A stretch of 64,000 bases of DNA from Otis tarda (lineage: Eukaryota > Chordata > Aves > Otidiformes > Otididae): NCBI GenBank assembly GCA_026413225.1, contig CM048552.1, positions 27,021,001 through 27,085,000 on the forward strand. Direction: 5' to 3'. Numbering within the stretch: position 1 is the stretch's first letter; the number at the start of each line of letters is the position of its first letter. The position numbers were made by a program, and so were the translations under genes. This document shows positions 12,114-23,104 of the stretch, one piece after another. The notes beneath the pieces are model-generated. The model was not told the origin of the DNA, did no database searches, and worked only from the letters and a program-made list of their open reading frames with translations.

Positions 12114-12545
12114 CTAAATGACACAGTACTCCAGCTGAGGCCACACCATTGGTAAATACAGAAGGATAATCACCTCTTTTGATTCACTGTTTATGCTGTG
12201 CTTTGTGAACCCCAGGATGTGGTTTGCCCTCTTGGCTGCCAGGGCACACTGCTGACTCACACTGAGCCTGCTGCCAGCCAGCACCCCCAGAGCCCTTTCT
12301 GCAGGGCTGCTCTCCGTTCACTCCTCTCACAATTTGTATTTGTGCTTGACAATATTCCATTCCAGGTGCAGAATCTGGCATTTATTCTTGTTAAATTTCA
12401 TGCCATTGATGATGATCCAAATGTCTAACCTATCTAGATCTCTCTGCAAGGCCTCTTGTCCCTCAAGAGAGTCAACAGCACCTCCTAGTTTAATATCATA
12501 AGCAAACTTACTACTGGTGCATTCAACTCCTGTATCTTGCTTCAT
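12114..12545 (-). pseudogene. CR1 LINE ORF2 fragment (reverse transcriptase C-terminal part)
   Basis: Translated on the minus strand, 12545-12327 reads through a segment with the CR1 phrases KLGGAVDSLEG, ALQRDLDRL and MKFNKNKCQILHL. After a stop, the downstream part still carries SPAERALGVL and QQCALAAKRAN, both characteristic of CR1 reverse transcriptase beyond the catalytic core. The start and the catalytic YxDD region are absent and stops are present, so this is a dead 5'-truncated copy. Its 3' end is also missing. CR1 is the main LINE of bird genomes. The fragment is not expected to be functional. Confidence 0.92.
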
Positions 12546-14329
12546 TGAATCATATGCTTTTTATTAGCTGTCTAAAATTTGGAATTTTTAGTCCAGCATA
12601 ATTTTCTCAGCTTTATTTGTTCTGCCTACCTTAGACATCTATATGGAGATGATATCCTATCCAATGATGAGCCATGGATCACAGTATTAGGAACTAATAA
12701 ATTGCAGCATGGGAGAAAATGGATTTGGAAACATTATTCATTTGACTCAGACTGTACAACTTGTCAAAATGGAACATTTCCTCTGGTAAAGTATTAAGTA
12801 AAGTAGTGAAATTATGGTGTTTGAAATGAAGTAGTCAGTAGCTGGACAATAAAAGCAAAGTTAAAGAAAGACATCAAAGAGCCAACCTGAAACTGAGACA
12901 GTGAAGGGGTATAAGGAGCCCACAAATCCTTTTTATGTTTTACCACCTTTACAGAGGCAAAAAAAACTTCAAGGGGTTGATTACAAAAGACTTCAAGACA
13001 GAGTAATAGATCTATGCACAAATCATCTACTTTGGAGAAAAACATGACCAAGTGTCTTGTGTCTAATAAAAGGTTTCTGAAATTATAGTAAATTCACACT
13101 TACATTTTTTTCCTCTTTAATTTTCAGAAATGTCAGAGCAAGTGTAGCACACTAGCTCAAAATTTTCATGCAATTGTGACAGATTTTTCTCTGAAGAGAA
13201 AGTTATTAGACGGCTAAGACTATGAGATATAATGTAAGCAATGTAACTACTATTGTGCTTAAATTACTGAAAGTAGTAAGTTCATCAGACTACTTCCTTT
13301 GCAGGGCTTCCAGAATCTGATTCTTGTATTAAGTGCCTGAACTACACAGCTACAGAATCTAAGCAGCAATCCTAATTTAGACATTGCAGCTAATATCTCC
13401 ATTATCATCTAGGCAACCCTAGTTCATCAGCAGGTTCAAACACTGAAATTCTTTATTCCAAGGACTTCTTGACCTTAGAATCTCCACTAATGCTAAATTA
13501 TACTTTTCTGCTAGGCAAATTGAAATCAATGCATCATCAAACACAAAGTCCTTGAATCTTCATACAGATTTTATCTACAAGGCACTGTGCCTCTTGCGCA
13601 GTCTTTACTCTCATTATTTATTTCTGACTGACCATAACATTCTGTTTCTCAAAATAGAAATAAATGTCTCTGAAAGGAAGTAGAAATTCATAAAATTAGT
13701 ATAATGCATTTTTTTACCTTTTTTTTGTGAATAAGGGAAGAGAAGAGGTTACAGAATTTGGTCTTTCTCTTAGCTTTTCACAGTTTCATTGCTCTCTTCT
13801 CTCATTAATAAAGATTTCTTGTCAAGGACAAGGGACTCATGAGACAAGGAGAACAAGACAAGAAGGCCCATGTGGCTTCATCTTAATCAGATCTGAGCTC
13901 ATTCTGTCTGCAAATACTGAAGGGAAGATCTATTCCATAACTTCAAATTACTGATTATAAAATCAAAATGTTGTTTATAACTTCAAGTTACTAAATATTA
14001 AAATCATGTAACTCTAGCCTTCTAAAAACTCCATATCTAGTCTAAGGTTGTCATTTACAAGCCCTCTCTAGTCAATGAAGGTAAAGAGGTCACCTTCACG
14101 GTGATTCATTCCATCTACCTTAGGCACACTCTCCATGCCATGGAACTTTCCCTCTTCAACTACAACAAAAAGCAGAGGCTCGATGCACAGTGTTTTAAAT
14201 GGCTACAGTCAAGTGCAATGACTCTCATACTAAATTATATAAATAAAACAGGTCTGAAACCATGAGAATAATGATAGTTTGAGATCTAATTCCTTTATCC
14301 TAAGAGTGAATAAAAAAAACGCTAGGTAG
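12546..14329. other. Non-coding stretch, nothing recognised
   Basis: AT-rich sequence flanking the CR1 fragment. No repeat family, exon or RNA gene is recognised. Confidence 0.45.
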
Positions 14330-14410
14330 AAGGTCAAAACTGGCAAGCCTGCCACAGCTCTGCACCCTCAGGTCCAATGAGCAGCAAGGCTGAGTGTGTG
14401 TTCTCAGCAG

Positions 14411-14515
14411 GCATGCATGCACAGGCACACATGCACACACATATACACCCCACACGTAAACACACACCTCCAGCCACACAGGTCAGCACACACAGGCAGA
14501 CCCAGCACTCACACA
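14411..14515 (+). repeat. CA-rich imperfect microsatellite
   Basis: Interrupted CACA/CATGCA tracts, for example CACATGCACACACATATACA. Low-complexity DNA; the apparent Cys/Val- and His/Thr-rich frames here are artefacts of the repeat. Confidence 0.8.
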
Positions 14516-15204
14516 AACATGAGTAACGTCCGCGGCCTCATCCACTCGCCAGCGCCCACACATGCACTTGCACACCTGCTCCAGCTGTTGCCCCATTGTG
14601 GACATTCAGGACTCCAAGCCCTGGCCCCCTTCCAGAGGCTGCATTTAGAGTCCATACACATGCACGCACAAGAGAGGCCTACAAACAAGAAAAGAGTTGG
14701 CAGTAGAGTTTAATGAGAGGACAGGACAGACTGCCCTGACCAGGTGCACAACACAGCCAGCCTTTTTTATCTCATTATTCTGCTATTTTCCCAAAGTTGG
14801 TCCTCCCCAAAGCACCAAGATCCCTCTCTTTCCTCACGTCTGCTTCCTCCACTAAATATCCTGTAAGAACTCCTGTACTCCTGTACTCCAAAATGTTCTT
14901 CACTTGCATCCTGTACTGCGTCACATACCTCTGGGCAGTGAGCCCCCTCAGGACAAAAGGTATTCTGGAAGGTTACACCTGTTAACTCATCTTGACGGTT
15001 TCACAACTGAATCTTGGAGCCGACGAACTGCTTGGATAGCCAGCAGTGACCTGGACAGAGAATCCTTTTCTCTGAGTCTCTGAGCCTCTCTGCTCCCCTG
15101 GGCTGGTGCGAATGGGCCTTTGATGGGCTGATGGCTCCCGTGATGGGTCTGGGTGCAGCTGGAGCAGGGTATTGAGTGTCCTACTCACCTTGTCGCCCTG
15201 CCTC

Positions 15205-15211
15205 TTTTATA
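15205..15211 (-). promoter_or_regulatory. Minus-strand TATA box candidate
   Basis: The complement reads CCTATAAAAGAGG. A 5' splice-site-like CAAGGTGAGT follows within 25 nt on the same strand, probably too close to the expected start to serve as a leader donor. Confidence 0.35.
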
Positions 15212-15250
15212 GGATTGAGCAGGGGAGCTTTTATCACATAACTTAGCAAA

Positions 15251-17173
15251 CACTATATCCCTCCCTCACAGAGACAGAAAAGTATTTGAAATATAAGTTG
15301 GATAGCATACAACATAAATACAGGATCACCTACAGAATATTCAAGAAAAAAAATCATTGGAAAATACTATATTAACTTGTAAATTGAGACCTTTACTAAA
15401 AAACTGTGTATTCAAAATCATATTGCTTTTTTGAATGTAAAGTGTTCTAGACACCCTGAAATTATTTCTAGAAAACCCTCTGAAGTCTCATAGCAAGAAG
15501 GTCAAAGAAACATTTCTAATTAAATATCTTCATGGATGTTTTTTCCTCATAATCTGAAAAAGTTTTTATTTAAAACAATGATTAGTATTTTTTTTTCAGT
15601 CAATTAGTTAATGTGTGAGAGCACACAGGCCAATCTCAGATGGCTTACAAAGATGCTCCTGTCTGGATGCCGGTGCAACTGTGCTTAATTAGGATAAATA
15701 CATTAAAATCAAGAGCAAAGCTTGTTGCTCTCAGGAAATAAAAAGATATCAGAGAATGGATTCTTTTTTTTTCCTTTTTTAAGCATGAAAGATGCATAAC
15801 AAGAATTTGATAGGAGCTGGTCTAGTACAGTTTAGATCAACTCTGATACAAAAAACACACTCAGTGTTCAGATCTGAATGCTGAATTATTTTTCTCTGGG
15901 AATTCTGCTGTACCGGGCCCTGTACACTCAGCAGGATTTATCAAAAATATCAATAATGACAATGTGGAGATTCGTAAGAGATTAAAATGGTGGTGAATGT
16001 CCCACAGGACATTTCCAAAAGTAAGGCATGAAAACAATATCAGGGAGCAAAGTTGGAGTATGGTTTCCATTGCACCACTCTGTCATACACATTGTTTTAA
16101 AATAGGAAAATGACTGCAAAGAGCTGTATAGTTAGTCTGCATATGCATAGCACAGTTTTTCCTAGGCATTTGTTGTAGATCTCCTATGATTTTCTCAACT
16201 TAAAGTAAAGGCAAGCCTGTTCAAAGTTATTTGTGCACTTGAATTAGCTCTGGAGATTAGCTCCACTCAAAACTCTTTTGCTCTGCAATTTTGAGGCAAA
16301 GGAGGAACAATAGCTTCAAGCTTAAGGATCATTTTTCTTTCCACTAGGTGTTCATGGACTGAATTCTTGATGAACGCTTGCTTTGCTCATGTAAAGAATA
16401 TATTTCCCTTTTTCTCAGCAAGTAGGTTAATTTGGATAATACTGCAGTTGAACTAATAAAACACTGCAAAGTTAGATACAAGACTATCTTCAAGTGCATT
16501 CTTCTCACGTACTTCTACAATGCACATGCACTTCAGTTGATCTACCAACTGGCCAATACTGCTGAAAGGCAAATAAAATCACTGTGAAGTATAGATACAG
16601 CCCTAATTCCTCCCTTGGAAGTCTCTTGTGGAGAGTGAGAGTGGCATCTGAAGTAATGGATTACCAACTCAAATAGTGATTGAGAAGCCAAAGTTGATGA
16701 CAGAAAATATCTGTGAAGAAAAAAAACTACCACAATATCAGAATGTTCTACAAAACTAATCTGCAAGGAATAGTTCTAGTAGATTAAAGAAAAAACCTCT
16801 CTTGAGTACTAGAATTGTAAAATATTTTCCTTATTTTTAATTTATTACTATCAGGATAGAATAGCTTACTTTAAGTATCTTTTTTTTTTTCCTTTGGGAA
16901 CAATGCCATAAAGCATCTCCAGTGATTTGTTTTCATGTGTGCTATATATAGAAGGACACACTTTATCATCAAAACATAGTTTGTTAATACATTGTATTGA
17001 AAGTATTAAATCCTGCATGCAGAATAAACAGATTAAAAAAAAAATCCAAAGTGTAGCAAAGGGCTTCTATATGATGTAAAGATTATTTCTTTCCTTATTT
17101 TTTTAAGAATTCAAAAAGTTTATATTTCTACAAATCTTCTGTATCAAATAGAACATATTTAGTAAGTTGAAAT
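15251..17173. other. Non-coding stretch, nothing recognised
   Basis: AT-rich sequence with T- and A-runs. No gene or repeat family recognised. Confidence 0.45.
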
Positions 17174-17331
17174 GAAATGCACTGCCCAGGGAGGTTGTGG
17201 AGTCACCGACCATGGGGGTGTTCAAGAAACGTTTGGATGTTGTGTTGAGGGATATGATTTAGCTGAGAAGTATTGGTGATGGTTGGACTGGATGATCTTT
17301 TAGGTCTTTTCCAATCTTGATAATTCTGTGA
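17174..17331 (+). mobile_element. CR1 LINE 3' end fragment
   Basis: Phrases CACTGCCCAGGGAGGTTGTG, GTGTTCAAGAAACGT, GGTTGGACTGGATGATCTT and TTTTCCAATCTTGATAATTC match the end of CR1 ORF2 and its short 3' UTR on the plus strand. It ends in a decayed form of the terminal ATTCTRTG repeat (AATTCTGTG). The copy is about 158 bp and severely 5'-truncated, as is typical for CR1. Confidence 0.93.
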
Positions 17332-19232
17332 AAATACAAAGAAACAGAATTGAAGTGTCTTAATCCTTATTTAGAAGGGGTTTTGATTAAAATTTATATG
17401 ACAATTTATAGAGGCTGTGCACCTAGAAATTATTCCATGTTTCATTTAGAAATTGACTTTGTATATGTGAACTAGACTTCAAAAATATTTTGCATATAGG
17501 ATTTAATCATATTCTGTACTAACTTTTGTCTCCAAAAAGGTATAATTCCAGAGCAGGTGACAAGAAATATCTCTAATTCTGTGGAAATGCTGTACAAGAA
17601 GGGTTACTAATATTTGATGATCATCTGTTCAAATGGGGGAGCCTTGAATGGTGAGATACCTGTCTCTTTGCCAGAGCAAGCCAGGTCTTCAAAGTTTTAT
17701 TCTAGGGTGATGTAACTAAGCAACAGATAACCAGATGGGAGACTTTGATGACTGGAGGAGATTGCTAAGGGAGTTATCAGAGAAAGAGGAACTCAGTGGA
17801 AGGGATTAACTTCTTTTCATAAAGGAAGCTAAAGCAGAAAAAGGAACAGTAGAACACTATTTTCTAAAGCAACAAGAGTGACGTGAGCAATGGACATTCA
17901 GGTGGGTTGTTCAACTTAAAATTGAGGAAAAGAAAATTCTTTTCCCAGTTGACCTGAAAAATGATGCTTCATTTTTTTCAGAAAAAAAAAATAAGCCAAC
18001 AAAACCCCTCAAATACGGCTTTATTTTGAATCTACCAAGACTCTCATACATCTTCCTGTTAAAGACAAAACTTATTGTGTGTGATTTCTTAACACTTTTT
18101 CTACATTTTTACATCTTAGGTTGATTTTGAAACTAGTAGCCTGCCTATTTTTTTGACCATTTTTCATGTGTGAAACTATTTCTGGTTTCACATTGGTGAA
18201 TAGCTACTGTTTCTTTAACCTGTGTGTTTTCAGTAAATTTGCTGTTTGCTCAACTAATTTCACCCAGGTGTAACCACATATTCCTGCTATTTAAAAAAAA
18301 AAAATTCTACAATAATTCTTAACTTTTTATTAATTTAAAATGTTTAAATCTATTTCCTTCTCCTGAAATTTCTATAAGGGTTAGGTTTTTTTTTTTCATT
18401 TTCAATGAAGTACCTTATATTACATCTCTCCAAATTAAAAATCAACAAGTTAACATAATCCATGCTTTTGTAAGCATGTGACATTTTATTTAAGGTAAAT
18501 TGCTAGCAAAATGCAAAATTAATCTGTTTTCAATTTAGTACCACTTCTATTGGACAATAAATACCATCAATGACAAACCTCAAATTTACACGTCATTACT
18601 CCCATACATCAAAAAAACAGACTCCAAATCAGTCATATTTTTGCAAATTTGAAATCTTTGTAATATAAAACACACAGCCCAGCTCCGACAACTGGAGAGA
18701 AGCTTTTAAAGTTCCTAGGAAGGCTGGCAGAATCACAGATAGTGAGCAGACAGCAGAAGCCACAGATTAGAAACCTCTGCCAGGGCAAAGCAACTCTCAC
18801 CTTTTTCTCCCATTGACGTCTCAGTTCCAGTTTGATCCAGGAGCCCAGTTCATTGCTGTGCTTTCCTAGAGAGACAAAACAATGTGCACCGGAGGGCCTT
18901 TTGCTACAACGCTGCAATCAAAATGAAACGGCAATTAAGTGGCTTCCCTTTTTCCCTCTGTCTATTAAATCATCTCCACCAGATTTGACTTAGACAGCAG
19001 ACTCATAAAAACAAAAAGCATTTACAAGGGACAACTTGACTTTTGAGAGAACACAATCTTCTACAGCCTTAGAGCAACCAGAAAGAATCTGCCTAGGGTC
19101 AAGTAAAAATTGCTAACAGAGATTTTTCACTTACAGTAAAAAAAAAAAATGTATTTTGCATTAACAATCTAAAACAATATAAATCCATTGAAACCAATTT
19201 CACTTATTAACATAAATAATTATGTAGAACAA
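17332..19232. other. Non-coding stretch, nothing recognised
   Basis: AT-rich sequence. A small perfect hairpin CATGCTT-TTGT-AAGCATG lies at about 18461-18478. Nothing else was recognised. Confidence 0.45.
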
Positions 19233-19288
19233 CAGTTCTCTATGCCGAGAACTGGTGTAAGCATTTTACATTATATAATGTAAAATGC
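19233..19288. repeat. Two adjacent perfect inverted repeats, including a 28-bp palindrome
   Basis: CAGTTCTC (19233-19240) pairs with GAGAACTG (19247-19254) over a 6-nt loop. Six bases later a perfect loop-less palindrome of 28 bp (19261-19288) has arms GCATTTTACATTAT and ATAATGTAAAATGC. The palindrome is AT-rich and could extrude as a cruciform. It might be a remnant of a hairpin-type DNA transposon or a chance structure. Function unknown. Confidence 0.85.
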
Positions 19289-21970
19289 ACTGGCTGTATG
19301 AGAAACACGTAGTCAGAAATCATCCTGACATTTTTTATGTCTATGACAATGAGTTTCAGTTATTTTAATACTTTTTTATTTTGATTTTTCTCCTGAGCTT
19401 ATTGTAGAATTGTAGCACTTTCAGATGAGATGTTCAAAAGTTTTATGATATTTGTTTCCTCAGAAGCAGGTGTTGGATAGAGTCACAAGTAGTGTCAACC
19501 TCAGAATAAGATTGCAACTTTTAAAAAAGTGCAGTCTTACAGGCAGACGAATCCAAATATTTCCAAAAATCAAAATTAATATTGTTGCCATGCTATTAGG
19601 TCTTTATTTTAAATAGCTGGAAAATAAAGTAAAAGACTGCAGTGTTCCTCAATCATCTGGTTTGCAAACACGTGAGCTTCAGAGCACTAGGTTCATCACA
19701 AACTAGTGACAAAAGTCTTGTGAAAGCTCCTTGCCATGACCCTGGGACAACCAAATGTTGCACAGTATCCTTTCCATCTCTAATCTGACTTTCACTTTGA
19801 AGAGTGATGAAGCCACAGCTCAGCATATTTTCAAATCATTCACTCAGACTTACTGAACAGCATTACACTTTGTGTTGCCACAATCTGATTTCAGAACCAG
19901 ATGGTGATCCCACTGCAGCCTTTTATGACTGTCACTGATTTACAAAAATAGAAATGTGTAATACAAAGATGAGATCTTTCCCTTTGACTGTTCCTTATTT
20001 CATTTCCCACAGCATATTCCCCGAGTGTTTCATTTGCAAAGAGTCTTGTATCTCCTAGTTCTCTGTTACATCTCTGCTTTTTCTCATTTATTCGGTAGTT
20101 ATTTCTCTCCTTATCTCTACAGCTTCTCAAGACTGCACTATCTCATTAAAACAAAATTGAAACTGTTAACCTCCCTATTCTCAGTAGTTTCTCAAGGTTT
20201 TTGAAGGACACAACAATGCAATCACATATCCATCAACTTTTAGAAACCTAGATTAACCTCAGAAATGTTGAATATTTAAAGTAGAACTAGGCAATGCGTT
20301 CTTGTCTTGTCACCATCATGCTCTAAACAGTCCCAGAATACAAACAGACTCAGAGACAGAGCCAGAAGAGAAACCTTGAAGGAAAACGAGACTGGGTTTA
20401 CTTTTCCGTTCAGCACAATCCCAAATAAATCAAGGTTCATTTGAGAACTCTATTTGTAAATTACTTATAAAACAGACTGTGGTTTACATACCATATTGAC
20501 AGCAAAACTGAGTCTAAGAAGAGACTGTCACTCATTCTTCACCATATTGTGTAAGGCCCATTCTCAGACTGTCCCTCAGACAGGGTGGACATAGTCCTCT
20601 ATGCTGGTTTGCTGATCAAATTATAGAGATGCTGGTGACCTGGTCAGACATTAGGCAGTTTCCCAATATAATCTTTTGAGACTCTTTACTCCCAGACTTA
20701 GTGGCTGACTGGAGTTTTTGTCAATACTTTTCACTGAATTCTGTGAAGCTGTGCAAAGTCTGCTCTGAGGTTTGGTTCCTATGTCTCCAGGCAGAATTCA
20801 TTACAAGGCAAAAAGTATTAAACAGTCATTATGGGAGAGAAAGAGCATCATGCAGAGAGTGAATAGGACAAAGAGATTGAGAAATTCTCTCCCTAACAAA
20901 ATACTGAAACCAATGTTAGGAAAGAAGATCTATGAGCATTCAAAGGTTAACAAAAAAGTCAAGAACAATAGGCAGTGCAAACATTTGAAGTATAAAAATG
21001 GAAAGTAAATTTGAATTACTTTGAATAAGATTATATTATCAGTTAACAAAGGGAAATAAATGAGCTGAGTATAATTTGAGTTTGGTAGACCGTTCTGTAC
21101 AATGTGTCACAAAATTAGACCTATAGAATTAAACAAAATGAGGCTAGAGGACCATATTGTCATACGAGTTGTGGTTCAAAGATGCTTACTCTAAGGTAAA
21201 TGGAAGAATTTCCATCTTAAATGGAAGAATGTTATTTTTAGATGAGCTCTCCTGTACCTCTGAAATTTGTATTAGGTCCACTCTAACTTAACATTTCTAT
21301 TCATAATTCAAAAGAAGATGGTAGATGCCATATTAGTCACTCTTATAGCTAACAATTAACTTAGAGAAGTTGAAAGTACAGTGAAGGGGGAAATACATAA
21401 AAGAATATAACACATTTAAGAGTATTAGTGAAATGCACAGAAAATATAATTCCTCTGTGTACACACCATCCCTAGGAATAATATTGATAATATAGCCAAA
21501 ACAGAATTTCCCTTTCTAGGGCAATCAAAAAAAAAAAAAGTTTTGGGACGCTCATGCTGTAACAAATATGGATTTCAGGGTGCCTGGCTAATACTATCTC
21601 ACCAAGAACCCAGTTCAGACTTCAGCTGCCTAATGGACCTTGAGCTTCTCACATTACTGTTCCAGCATCTTCTCTCCTAAAATTGAGCTAGTTAGTAATA
21701 GACATCCTTCCCCAAGCAAGGTTTCTCACACCTTTCCAGCTACTTTTGTATACCACAGTCTTTCAGACACTCAAGCACAAGCCTTGAGTGAACTGCCAAG
21801 CAGTATCTAATTGACCTCCGGCATGGCTTTTGCTGTTGCTTTGCCCTGTGATCTCCCTTGAAATGTGAGAACTACTGCTGGTAGAAGTTAAGATCATTTG
21901 TTTTGACAATGTAAAATTAGGGGTCTGGTTGTCTTCACCTATTGCCTGACTTAGTCCTTAAGTAAACAAT
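19289..21970. other. Non-coding stretch, nothing recognised
   Basis: AT-rich sequence with an A-run near 21526-21539. The frame near 20772-21008 is Lys/Arg/Asn-rich, has no domain and is not treated as a gene. Confidence 0.45.
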
Positions 21971-22143
21971 TGTTCTGGTTTTGTTAGTGAGGGGGGGCCT
22001 AAGGTGGTAGCTTCTGTAGGAAACTGCTAGAAGTCGTTCCCCTTTGTTTAGTGGACTCGGCCGGGCCTAGGGCGGACCCACTCCTGGCCAAGGCTGAGCC
22101 AATTGGTAGCAGAATGTCCCGTGATAACGCCTCTGCGATAACG

Positions 22144-22151
22144 TATTTAAG
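22144..22151 (+). promoter_or_regulatory. LTR TATA box (TATTTAAG)
   Basis: Identical to the motif in the two young LTR copies (40770-40777 and 42219-42226). It lies about 173 bp from the LTR start, ahead of the GC-rich part. Confidence 0.6.
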
Positions 22152-22426
22152 AACGGGAAAACAGAAAAAAGGAAGAGAGAAGATGTGAAGCAGCCGAGCG
22201 GGGGGCAGAGAGGGGGAGGCACGAGCCTCGTGGGCCTTGCAGGCCTCACCCTCTGGCCTCCCGCCGGGCAGCCGACTGGGCCCAACTCGGCCCAGCCTGG
22301 CTGCAAGAAGTGGAGAGGAGATGAGAAGCAAATAAGATGTAAAAAGGATCCTGAGAGGCATCTGCCAGCCTGTTGTGAGGAACGGCTGCAGACGCCAAGG
22401 TCAGTGAAGAAGGAGGGGGAGGAGTA

Positions 22427-22576
22427 ATGTGGCTCCTGGCCAAGATTCCTCTGCAACTCGTGGTGAAGACCATGGTGGAGCGGGTTGTCCCCCTGCAGCC
22501 CATGGAGGTCCACGGAGGGGCAGAGATCCACCTGCAGTCCGTGGAGGACCCCACGCCGGAGCAGGTGGAGGCCTGA
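22427..22576 (+). CDS. Possible 49-codon LTR-internal reading frame
   Basis: ATG to TGA frame starting MWLLAKIPLQ and ending with a GAG GCC TGA context. The same start, length and stop are present at 41061-41210 and 42510-42659. It lies after the LTR TATA box and before its poly(A) signal, so LTR transcripts would carry it. By eye, the solo and young copies differ at 15 codons, about 4 synonymous and 11 changing. That is not a pattern of protein constraint, and absence of indels over 150 bp is weak evidence. Most likely non-functional. Confidence 0.15.
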   Translation: MWLLAKIPLQLVVKTMVERVVPLQPMEVHGGAEIHLQSVEDPTPEQVEA

Positions 22577-22852
22577 AGGAGGCTGTGGCCCGTGGAGGGC
22601 CTGTGCTGGGGCAGCTGTTCTAGAGGGGCTGCACCCCGTGGAGGAGATGACCCACGCCGGAGCAGTTTCACGAAGGACTGTGGCCCGTGGGAGGGACCCC
22701 ACGCTGGAGCAGAGGAGGAATGCGAGGAGTTCTTCCCCCGACGATGACACAGCAGCATAAAACAACGCGTGATGAACTGACTGCAACCCCCATTCCCTTT
22801 TCCCCCCCCGTGCCGCTCGGGAGGGGAAGGTAGTAGAGATAATATTAAGCCC

Positions 22853-22874
22853 GGGAAGAGGGAGGGGTGGGGGG
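22853..22874 (+). other. G-quadruplex motif in LTR
   Basis: Four G-runs: GGG-AAGA-GGG-A-GGGG-T-GGGGGG. It sits about 43 bp before the poly(A) signal. The young copies keep three long runs, the fourth being broken to GGATGG. Confidence 0.7.
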
Positions 22875-22916
22875 AGGTTATCTTGTTCCCTGTGTCATTC
22901 TCCTGCTAATTTTAGA

Positions 22917-22922
22917 AATAAA
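22917..22922 (+). terminator. LTR poly(A) signal AATAAA
   Basis: Canonical hexamer at the position matching 41548-41553 in the 5' LTR of the young element. Confidence 0.7.
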
Positions 22923-23104
22923 TGAATAGTTTTCCCCAAGTCGAGTCTGTTTTGCCCGTGACGGTAACTTTAAGGATTTCTCCCCGTCCTTATCTCAAAC
23001 CTTGAGCCGATTTTCTTATATCATCTCCCCCTGTTCTCCCGGAGGGTGGGGGGAGCAAGAGGGAGACTGCGTAGTCTGGTCCCGATCAGGGCTGAACTAC
23101 GACA

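Larger units (their letters stand above)
14330..15250 (-). repeat. GC/CA-rich block, possible old LTR on the minus strand
   Basis: This block is clearly richer in GC than its surroundings. Read on the minus strand it has a TATAAAA box (15211-15205), then a GC-rich leader, an ATTAAA poly(A)-type signal (14714-14709), and a CA/TG-rich tail (14411-14515). That order fits LTR U3-R-U5, but I do not recognise the family. Flanking duplications were not found and the ends are approximate. A lone promoter or a mixed repeat are alternatives. Confidence 0.3.
21971..23104 (+). mobile_element. Solo LTR, ERV family T
   Basis: The LTR begins TGTTCTGGTTTTGTTAG and ends GCTGAACTACGACA. It is flanked by a perfect 5-bp target duplication, ACAAT (21966-21970 and 23105-23109). 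The length is 1,134 bp. It is GC-rich in the middle, with TATTTAAG at 22144-22151 as TATA box and AATAAA at 22917-22922 as poly(A) signal. It aligns over its whole length with the LTR pair at 40597-43186. No internal ERV sequence remains, so it is a solo LTR left by LTR-LTR recombination. Long antisense frames occur because the GC-rich region lacks stops; they are not considered genes. Confidence 0.95.

Noticed and set aside
14334-14713. Cys/Val-rich and His/Thr-rich frames of 60-105 codons
   Set aside because: They arise from the CA/TG-rich microsatellite and show no real protein features.
15175-15215. TATA box followed by a splice-donor consensus as the first exon of a host gene
   Set aside because: The donor lies about 20 nt from the TATA box, at or before the expected start site, and no downstream coding exon is recognisable.
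19233-19254. Steroid hormone response element
   Set aside because: The inverted half-sites resemble AGAAC/GTTCT but the 6-nt spacing differs from the usual 3-nt spacing.
20772-21008. Basic 78-codon frame rich in Lys, Arg and Asn
   Set aside because: No domain, no splice context and AT-rich codons. It looks like chance A-rich coding.
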